Assembly: GCA_910587275.1 (NCBI GenBank)
Contig: CAJUMD010000008.1
Span: forward strand, 15,035-52,277
Direction: 5' to 3'
DNA: 37,243 nt
Origin: an uncultured Kineothrix sp.
GTDB lineage: Bacteria; Bacillota; Clostridia; Lachnospirales; Lachnospiraceae
The notes below the pieces were generated by a model, which made no database searches, had not been told where the DNA came from, and was given only the letters and a program-made list of their open reading frames with translations. Shown here piece by piece: positions 7,379 through 13,454 of this stretch; the stretch's first letter is position 1, and each line of letters starts with the position of its first letter. A program made the position numbers and the translations under genes.

Positions 7379-8980
7379 ATGAAACTGACGTTTATTGGAG
7401 CCGCCCATGAAGTAACCGGAAGCTGCCACTATCTGGAAGCAGCGGGGAAAAATATCCTGGTTGACTGCGGCATGGAACAGGGATTACGTTCTTACGAAAG
7501 CGCGGAGCTGCCCATCGGGGAGGCTTTGGTGGACTATGTACTGCTGACCCATGCCCATGTGGACCATTCCGGTATGCTGCCTGCACTGTATGCCAAGGGA
7601 TTCAGGGGACAGGTGCTTACGACGGTGGCGACAGCGGATTTGTGCAGTATCATGCTCCGTGACTGTGCGCATATCCAGATGCAGGAAGCAGAATGGAAGA
7701 ACAGGAAAGCGCAGAGGCATTCGGGAATCGAACCCCATGATCCGCTGTATACCATGGAAGATGCGGACGGGGTGATTAAAAGGCTGGTTCCGTGCCATTA
7801 TAACCAGATCATTGAATTGTGCGAAGGGGTCAGAATCCGTTTCACGGACGTGGGACACCTGCTTGGTTCCGCCAGCATAGAGGTGTGGATGAAGGAGGAC
7901 GGAGAGGAGAAGAAAATTGTTTTTTCCGGGGATTTGGGAAATACCAACCAGCCTTTAATCAAAGACCCGATTTATACGGAGGAAGCCGACTATGTGGTAA
8001 TGGAATCCACCTATGGGGACCGGATTCATTCCGCCGGGCGGCCGGATTACGTGGGCGAACTTGCAAAGATTCTGCAGGAAACCTTTGATGCGGGAGGAAA
8101 TGTGGTCATTCCCTCCTTTGCGGTAGGCAGGACGCAGGAAATGCTTTATTTCCTGCGCCAAATCAAAGCGGAGGACCGGATTAAAGGGCATCCGGATTTC
8201 CCGGTTTACGTGGACAGCCCGCTGGCGGTGGAAGCCACAGAGATTTTCCAGCGTAACGTGGAGGAATGCTTTGATGAGGATGCCATGGAGTTAATCCGTC
8301 AGGGGATTAACCCCATCCGTTTTCCCGGATTGAAACTGACCATTACCGGCGACGAATCGCGGGAAATTAACTTTGACATGACGCCGAAAGTCATCATATC
8401 CGCTTCCGGTATGTGTGAAGCAGGACGTATCCGCCATCATTTGAAACACAATCTGTGGAGACCGGAATGTACGGTGCTGTTTGTGGGCTATCAGGCGCAG
8501 GGGACGCTGGGAAGGGCTTTGGTGGAAGGCATGGACGAAGTGAAGCTGTTTGGCGAAACCATTGAGGTGCGTGCGGACATCCGTTCTTTGGCGGGTATCA
8601 GCGGCCATGCGGATAAGGACGGTCTGCTGGCATGGGTGGAAGGATTCAGACAGAAGCCGGAAAAAGTCTTTGTGGTACACGGGGAAAGCACGGTCTGCGA
8701 ATCGTTTGCGGCATGTTTGGAGAACGAGCACAAAATTCCTGCGTTTGCGCCTTACAGCGGGACCCGGTTTGACCTCGTCACCGGGGAAGCGGAGTACGTG
8801 GCTGCGCCGATGCCGCTGCAAAAGAAGAAAGGGCGTGTGGCTGCCGATGTATTCTCCCGTCTTGTGGCGGCAGGGCAGAGGCTGCTTGCGGTTATCCGCA
8901 AAAACGAAGGCGTGGCGAACAAGGAACTGGCGCGTTTTGCCGACCAGGTAAACTCGCTGTGTGACAAATGGGACAGATAA
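7379..8980 (+). CDS. metallo-beta-lactamase/beta-CASP family nuclease
   Basis: The 533-residue protein carries the metal-binding HAHVDH motif at residues 58-63 (within LTHAHVDHSG), followed by DVGHLLGSASIEV and FSGDLGN. The beta-CASP insertion shows SFAVGRTQEMLYFL and VIISASGMCEAGRI, and the last conserved histidine sits in VVHGE. This is the CPSF/Ysh1-type RNA-specificity group, a zinc-dependent RNase (sometimes DNase) of the cytoplasm. The C-terminal 80 residues are an additional helical tail. GGAAAGGAG precedes the ATG. It heads a closely spaced run with thyA, folA, a ParB-BMP fusion and a metallophosphoesterase (gap to thyA 42 bases), suggesting co-transcription. The substrate RNA is unknown. 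All metal ligands I can identify are present. Confidence 0.88.
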   Translation: MKLTFIGAAHEVTGSCHYLEAAGKNILVDCGMEQGLRSYESAELPIGEALVDYVLLTHAHVDHSGMLPALYAKGFRGQVLTTVATADLCSIMLRDCAHIQMQEAEWKNRKAQRHSGIEPHDPLYTMEDADGVIKRLVPCHYNQIIELCEGVRIRFTDVGHLLGSASIEVWMKEDGEEKKIVFSGDLGNTNQPLIKDPIYTEEADYVVMESTYGDRIHSAGRPDYVGELAKILQETFDAGGNVVIPSFAVGRTQEMLYFLRQIKAEDRIKGHPDFPVYVDSPLAVEATEIFQRNVEECFDEDAMELIRQGINPIRFPGLKLTITGDESREINFDMTPKVIISASGMCEAGRIRHHLKHNLWRPECTVLFVGYQAQGTLGRALVEGMDEVKLFGETIEVRADIRSLAGISGHADKDGLLAWVEGFRQKPEKVFVVHGESTVCESFAACLENEHKIPAFAPYSGTRFDLVTGEAEYVAAPMPLQKKKGRVAADVFSRLVAAGQRLLAVIRKNEGVANKELARFADQVNSLCDKWDR

Positions 8981-9022
8981 AGCGGAAAAGAAATATGGAG
9001 AAAGAAAAAAGGAGATAAGCGG

Positions 9023-9868
9023 ATGAGTCAGGCGGACGATATATTTATTGCCATGTGCAGGGATATCCTGGAGAACGGGACGAGTACGGAGGGAGAGAAA
9101 GTGCGGCCCCGCTGGGCGGACGGAACTCCCGCTTATACCATAAAGAAATTCGGCGTGGTGAACCGTTACGATTTGTCCAAAGAATTTCCCATCCTTACCC
9201 TGCGCCGGACGGCATTAAAAAGTGCAACGGACGAAATACTTTGGATTTGGCAGAAGAAATCCAACAACATCAACGACCTGCACAGCCATATCTGGGATGC
9301 GTGGGCAGATGCGGACGGGAGCATCGGGAAAGCGTACGGTTATCAGATGGGCGTAAAGCACCGGTACAAAGAAGGGATGATGGACCAGGTGGACAGGGTA
9401 ATTTATGACCTGAAAAACAATCCCTTCAGCCGCCGCATCATGACAAACCTGTACGTGCACGGGGATTTGCATGAGATGAACCTGTATCCCTGTGCGTACA
9501 GTATGACGTTTAACGTAACACAGGGCAGGGAAGACGGAGGGTTTACGCTAAATGCCGTTTTAAACCAGCGTTCCCAGGACGTGCTCGCCGCAAACAACTG
9601 GAATGTGGTGCAGTATGCGGTGTTAGTGCATATGCTGGCACAGGTATGCGGCATGAAGGCAGGGGAGCTGGTCCATGTGATTGCGGATGCCCATATTTAT
9701 GACAGGCACATTCCGCTGGTGGAGGAACTGATTGCGCGGACACCTTACGATGCGCCAAAATTCTGGCTGAATCCTGAAATCCATGATTTTTATGCGTTTA
9801 CCCGCAATGATGTGAAAGTGGAAGGATATGTGGCAGGAGAGCAGATAGAAATCCCTGTTGCCATTTAA
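9023..9868 (+). CDS. thyA: thymidylate synthase
   Basis: The 281-residue protein is a ThyA-type synthase, which methylates dUMP to dTMP using methylene-tetrahydrofolate and yields dihydrofolate. The active-site cysteine is C157 in LYPCAYSMTFNV. The QRSQD phosphate-binding motif, the asparagine in NNWN, and the H-x-Y pair in ADAHIYDRH follow in order, and the chain ends in IPVAI like the classical enzyme. Differences from the common signature are PCAY where many have PCH, and AANNWN where many have GLPFN, so it belongs to a divergent branch. AAAGGAG with suitable spacing precedes the ATG. It is followed 61 bases later by folA, which recycles the dihydrofolate made here. Confidence 0.93.
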   Translation: MSQADDIFIAMCRDILENGTSTEGEKVRPRWADGTPAYTIKKFGVVNRYDLSKEFPILTLRRTALKSATDEILWIWQKKSNNINDLHSHIWDAWADADGSIGKAYGYQMGVKHRYKEGMMDQVDRVIYDLKNNPFSRRIMTNLYVHGDLHEMNLYPCAYSMTFNVTQGREDGGFTLNAVLNQRSQDVLAANNWNVVQYAVLVHMLAQVCGMKAGELVHVIADAHIYDRHIPLVEELIARTPYDAPKFWLNPEIHDFYAFTRNDVKVEGYVAGEQIEIPVAI

Positions 9869-9929
9869 GACAGACAACCAAAGGGGCAGCAGGTTTTGCA
9901 CCGGTTGGAATAACAGAAAGGATGAAGGA

Positions 9930-10421
9930 ATGAATATTATTGTTGCGGTTGACAGCCAATGGGCCATTGGGAACGGGGGCGACCTGTTAATTCGGATTCC
10001 CAATGACCACAAAATGTTCCGGCAGGAAACCATGGGAAAGGTAGTGGTGCTTGGGCGGAAGACGTTAGACACGTTTCCCCAGGGGCTTCCGTTGAAGAAC
10101 CGGACGAACGTAATCCTGTCTTCCAATCCGGACTATCAGGTAAAGGACGGAATTGTGGCACACAGTTTGGAGGAACTGTTTAAGGAGCTTGAGAAGTATA
10201 AAAGTGAAGATGTTTATGTGATAGGCGGTGACAGCGTATACAGGCAGATGCTGCCTTATTGTGATGTGGCGCATGTGACGAAGATTGACCACAGGTATCA
10301 GGCGGATGCTTATTTCCCCAACCTGGATGAGCTGCCGGAGTGGGAGGTTACGGCGGATAGCGAGGAACAGACTTATTTTGACGTGGCGTACCGGTTTGTA
10401 AGATACGAAAGGCGCAGATAG
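9930..10421 (+). CDS. folA: dihydrofolate reductase
   Basis: The start at 9930 gives 163 residues, the usual DHFR length, and begins at the first beta strand (MNIIVAVDSQWAIGNGGDLL). It is preceded by AGAAAGGA at good spacing. An in-frame ATG at 9858 overlaps the thyA end and adds 24 non-conserved residues, so I reject it. DHFR landmarks in order are WAIG, IPNDHKMF with the active-site aspartate, the NADPH-binding GRKTLDTFP, the NRTNVILS strand, and VYVIGGDSVYRQ with the glycine pair that contacts the cofactor. It reduces dihydrofolate to tetrahydrofolate with NADPH in the cytoplasm. The pairing with thyA is common. The next gene starts 34 bases after its stop. Confidence 0.93.
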   Translation: MNIIVAVDSQWAIGNGGDLLIRIPNDHKMFRQETMGKVVVLGRKTLDTFPQGLPLKNRTNVILSSNPDYQVKDGIVAHSLEELFKELEKYKSEDVYVIGGDSVYRQMLPYCDVAHVTKIDHRYQADAYFPNLDELPEWEVTADSEEQTYFDVAYRFVRYERRR

Positions 10422-10455
10422 GAACCGGGAAGCGGAGTACAAAAAGGGAGAGACT

Positions 10456-12366
10456 ATGGGTAGAGAAGATTACAGTAAGGCATTTAAATTAGGAAAGAAG
10501 GATTACCAGGCGCGGATGCTGCGCGGGGAGAAGCCGACGCTTCAGGTTTTGGATGATATTATGCCGGAAAAGGGGGCGTACCATGAAATTCCCCTGGGGC
10601 TTGTGCAGATTCCGGCGGACCAGATTGTGGGAACGAAGACGGTTGGGAGGAGCAGTTCCTTTTCGGGGAATTTCATGCCCATACTAAGGGAGGATTCGGA
10701 GTTTGCCTCAAAATGGTCGAATCTGAGTACCAGCCATGTAGAGGAAGGAATCCGTGATCCCATTAAGGTTTATGAATACATGAATAAGTTTTATGTGGAG
10801 GAGGGGAATAAGCGGGTCAGCGTCATGAAATTTTTCGGGGTGGTTTCCATACCCGGCAATGTGATACGCATTGTGCCGAGGCGCAGCGAGGATAAGGAAA
10901 ATAAGATTTATTACGAATTTATGGATTTTTACCAGTACGCGCCGATTAATTACATATGGTTTTCCCAGGAAGGCAGTTTTGCCAAATTGCAGGAAGCGGT
11001 AGGGAAGGCGCCAAAGGAAGCGTGGACGGACGACGAGCTTTTGAAGTTCAGCGCGCTCTATACCCGTTTTACCGCCGAGTATAAGGCAAAGGGGGGAAGT
11101 AAACTGAAAATCACCCCCGGCGACGCATTTTTGTCTTTTATTACGCTTTACGGATACGACGTGATTGACGGGAAGACTACCAATGAGTTAAAGGAGCTGA
11201 TGGCAAAGAGCTGGGAAGAATTTGCGCTTTTGCAGGAAGAACAGGAAATCGACCTGAAAATGAAGCCCAACCAGGAAAAGAAGCCGTTGCTCAGTATCCT
11301 GCACCAAATGGGAATGCCTAAGCTGAAGATTGCGTTTATTTACGAGAAGACACCGGGGACTTCCGCATGGACATATGCCCATGAGCTGGGCAGGCTCTAT
11401 TTGGAACAGACCTTCCCGGAGGAAGTGGGGACGGTTTTTTATGAGAACGGGACAAAGGACAATATCGATTCCCTGATTGAAGACGCCATAAATTCCGGCT
11501 GCAACCTGATTTTTACCACTACCCCTTCTTTTGTGCAGGGGAGCGTGAAAGCGGCTATTGCCAATAAGGATATCCGTATCATGAACTGTTCGCTGAACAC
11601 GTCCCACCGGTATATCCGTACCTATTATTCCAGGATGCATGAGGCGAAATTCCTGATGGGCGCCATAGCGGGCGCGATGGCGGAGAATAACCGGCTGACT
11701 TACATTGCGGATTACCCCATTTACGGCTCTATCGCGAATATCAATGCATTTGCGCTGGGGGCGAAGATGATTAATCCCAGGGCGGAAGTTTATTTGGAAT
11801 GGTCCACGATGAAGGATGTGGATATCGACGAGAGGATCAGGGAGACGGGGGCGTCCTGTATTTCCGGGATGGATATGGTGATTCCGGAGGAGGCTTCCCG
11901 CTTTTTCGGCATTTACCATTTTGACGGGGGGCGTCCGAGAAACCTGGCCATGCCGTTATACCATTGGGGAAAATTCTACGAACAGCTTTTGCGCACGATT
12001 ATGGACGGGACGTGGAAATACGACGACGATCCGTCTTCCACGAAGGCAATCAATTACTGGTGGGGACTGTCTGAGGGGGTTATTGAGGTCATTTGCTCCC
12101 AGTACCTGCCAATCGGGACGAAACGTTTGGTGGAATTGTTAAGGGCAACCATCAGTTCCGAGTTATTTAATCCGTTTTCCGGTATCCTGTATTCCCAAAA
12201 CGGGGTGGTTTCCGAGGACCCGGATTTCCATATGCAGCCGGAGGAAATCATGACTATGGACTGGCTGGCGGACAATGTTATCGGCTCTATTCCGAAAACG
12301 GAGGAATTAAAGGAAAATGCGGAACCTGTGATGAAGCAGCAGGGAGTAATGACAAAGGAAGGTTAG
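10456..12366 (+). CDS. cytosolic ParB-like domain plus BMP/PnrA-like ligand-binding domain fusion
   Basis: The 636-residue protein has no signal peptide, lipobox or membrane segment, unlike the lipoproteins of the BMP family it resembles. Residues about 43-140 look like a ParB/sulfiredoxin-fold domain: IPLGLVQIPADQI, then IRDPIKVYEYMNKFYVEEGNKR and SVMKFFGVVSIPG. Residues about 150-270 are a helical linker. Residues about 288-540 match the basic membrane protein (PnrA) fold: LKIAFIYEKTPGTSAWTYAH, AINSGCNLIFTTTPSF, and EAKFLMGAIAGAMAENNRLTYI. PnrA-type domains bind purine nucleosides, so a cytosolic nucleoside or nucleotide sensor is plausible here; that is inference. It sits between folA (34 bases upstream) and a metallophosphoesterase (6 bases downstream), so a link to nucleotide metabolism is likely. 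The RBS is AAAGGGAGAG. Confidence 0.75.
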   Translation: MGREDYSKAFKLGKKDYQARMLRGEKPTLQVLDDIMPEKGAYHEIPLGLVQIPADQIVGTKTVGRSSSFSGNFMPILREDSEFASKWSNLSTSHVEEGIRDPIKVYEYMNKFYVEEGNKRVSVMKFFGVVSIPGNVIRIVPRRSEDKENKIYYEFMDFYQYAPINYIWFSQEGSFAKLQEAVGKAPKEAWTDDELLKFSALYTRFTAEYKAKGGSKLKITPGDAFLSFITLYGYDVIDGKTTNELKELMAKSWEEFALLQEEQEIDLKMKPNQEKKPLLSILHQMGMPKLKIAFIYEKTPGTSAWTYAHELGRLYLEQTFPEEVGTVFYENGTKDNIDSLIEDAINSGCNLIFTTTPSFVQGSVKAAIANKDIRIMNCSLNTSHRYIRTYYSRMHEAKFLMGAIAGAMAENNRLTYIADYPIYGSIANINAFALGAKMINPRAEVYLEWSTMKDVDIDERIRETGASCISGMDMVIPEEASRFFGIYHFDGGRPRNLAMPLYHWGKFYEQLLRTIMDGTWKYDDDPSSTKAINYWWGLSEGVIEVICSQYLPIGTKRLVELLRATISSELFNPFSGILYSQNGVVSEDPDFHMQPEEIMTMDWLADNVIGSIPKTEELKENAEPVMKQQGVMTKEG

Positions 12367-12372
12367 TATACA

Positions 12373-12993
12373 ATGAGGATACTGGCGATTGCGGATGAAG
12401 AATCGAAATCCCTGTGGGACTTTTTTGACAAGAGCAAGCTGGAAGGGGTGGACCTGATTATTTCCTGCGGCGACTTAGATCCGCGTTACCTGTCATTTTT
12501 GGTAACACTTTCCAACGTGCCGGTGCTGTACGTGCACGGGAACCATGACGGGAAATACGAGCGGGTTCCCCCGGAAGGGTGTATCTGTATCGAGGACCAG
12601 ATTTATATCCATGAGGGAGTCCGTATCCTGGGGCTTGGCGGGTCCATGCGTTATAAGCCGGGTCCCCACCAGTACACCGAACGTCAGATGGTACAGAGGG
12701 TGGCGAAACTGTGGTTCCAATTGTTTAAAAAACGGGGGTTTGATATATTGGTGGCGCATTCGCCCGCCTACCAGTTAAACGACGGGCGGGACCTTCCCCA
12801 TCAGGGATTTCAGGTATTCCGTACGCTGATGGAGAAGTATAAGCCGAAATTTTTCCTTCACGGGCATGTGCATATGGCGTACGGGAGGCAGCATAAGCGG
12901 TATGATAAGTACCAGGATACCCATGTCATAAATGCGTTTGAGAAGTGCGTGTTTGAATTTGAAAGCGATTGTCCGCAGGAGGGACTGCGCTAA
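12373..12993 (+). CDS. calcineurin-like metallophosphoesterase
   Basis: The 206-residue protein carries the two-metal phosphoesterase motifs: D8 in IADEES, GD at 33-34 (SCGDLD), GNHD at 56-59, H129 in AHSP, and GHVH at 164-167. The first motif is D-E-E where most members have D-x-H, so one metal ligand is exchanged; related families tolerate this. It is a cytoplasmic single-domain enzyme acting on phosphomono- or phosphodiesters, substrate unknown. It begins only 6 bases after the ParB-BMP fusion stop, with AAGGTTAG as a weak ribosome site, so translation is probably coupled. Together with thyA, folA and the fusion protein it forms the end of a five-gene run. Element B follows 40 bases after its stop. 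Confidence 0.85.
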   Translation: MRILAIADEESKSLWDFFDKSKLEGVDLIISCGDLDPRYLSFLVTLSNVPVLYVHGNHDGKYERVPPEGCICIEDQIYIHEGVRILGLGGSMRYKPGPHQYTERQMVQRVAKLWFQLFKKRGFDILVAHSPAYQLNDGRDLPHQGFQVFRTLMEKYKPKFFLHGHVHMAYGRQHKRYDKYQDTHVINAFEKCVFEFESDCPQEGLR

Positions 12994-13033
12994 ACGTAAC
13001 AGTTCAGGCTGAAATGTTATGTTGGGAGCGGAC

Positions 13034-13319
13034 GCGTGGGAAGGATTTTTTGGCGGGACGGCGGCAGCGGGATTACCTGTCCCGGTTTTCCGTGCACTTT
13101 TTCCGGCTGGGAGTTTCTAAGCAGAATGGCGTAAGTTTTCACAGGCTGCGGGACGCCCTCAAGCGGCATCCTTGCCGCATCGGGCTAAACCGTGCATCCT
13201 TGCACGGTTTCCCTTATGTACTTACATTCTGCCAGGAAACTCCCTCCGGAAACGAAGCACGGAAAATCCGGGACAGGTAATCCCGCTGCCGCCGCCCCGC
13301 CAAAAAATCTCTCCCGTGC
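13034..13319. repeat. dispersed 286-bp palindromic element, copy B (inverted relative to copy A)
   Basis: The outer arms (13034 onward and up to 13319) pair over about 61 positions with five substitutions and one single-base gap. They share the core CGGCGGCAGCGGGATTACCT with copy A apart from one base. The middle carries hairpin 13163-13168/13173-13178 (loop TCCT), the same stem as in copy A. A second hairpin at 13187-13196/13201-13210 (10 bp, loop TCCT) has a different stem sequence from copy A yet pairs perfectly. The element occupies most of the 461-base gap between the metallophosphoesterase and the restriction-modification gene. It ends 26 bases before the -35 box of the latter's promoter. 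No convincing gene lies inside. Confidence 0.85.
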
Positions 13320-13345
13320 CGGAGTCATCCGGCAGGGATAAAAAG

Positions 13346-13374
13346 TTGACATAAGAACAAATGTTCTATATAAT
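13346..13374 (+). promoter_or_regulatory. perfect-consensus sigma-A promoter of the restriction-modification gene
   Basis: TTGACA at 13346-13351 and TATAAT at 13369-13374 both match consensus exactly, with the optimal 17-bp spacer. The start codon at 13455 lies about 75 bases downstream. Such a strong promoter would need tight repression, which fits the palindrome in its spacer. Confidence 0.85.
13354..13367. promoter_or_regulatory. LexA-type (SOS box) operator candidate in the promoter spacer
   Basis: AGAACAAATGTTCT is a perfect palindrome of the GAAC-N4-GTTC type used by LexA in Gram-positive bacteria (Bacillus consensus CGAACRNRYGTTYC, matched at 12 of 14 positions). It fills the space between -35 and -10, where bound LexA would block polymerase. 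Direct binding is inferred from sequence only. Confidence 0.72.
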
Positions 13375-13454
13375 AATTTTCAGAAGATGAATTTTTGAAA
13401 TAGGAAAATAGGTATTGTGTAACCCATTCCCGTGCGGAAGAAAGGGGGAGAAAT

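Noticed and set aside
13172..13354. Short open frames inside palindromic element B (and likewise inside element A)
   Set aside because: The sequence is constrained by hairpin pairing, the frames are not shared between copies A and B as proteins, and there are no ribosome sites.
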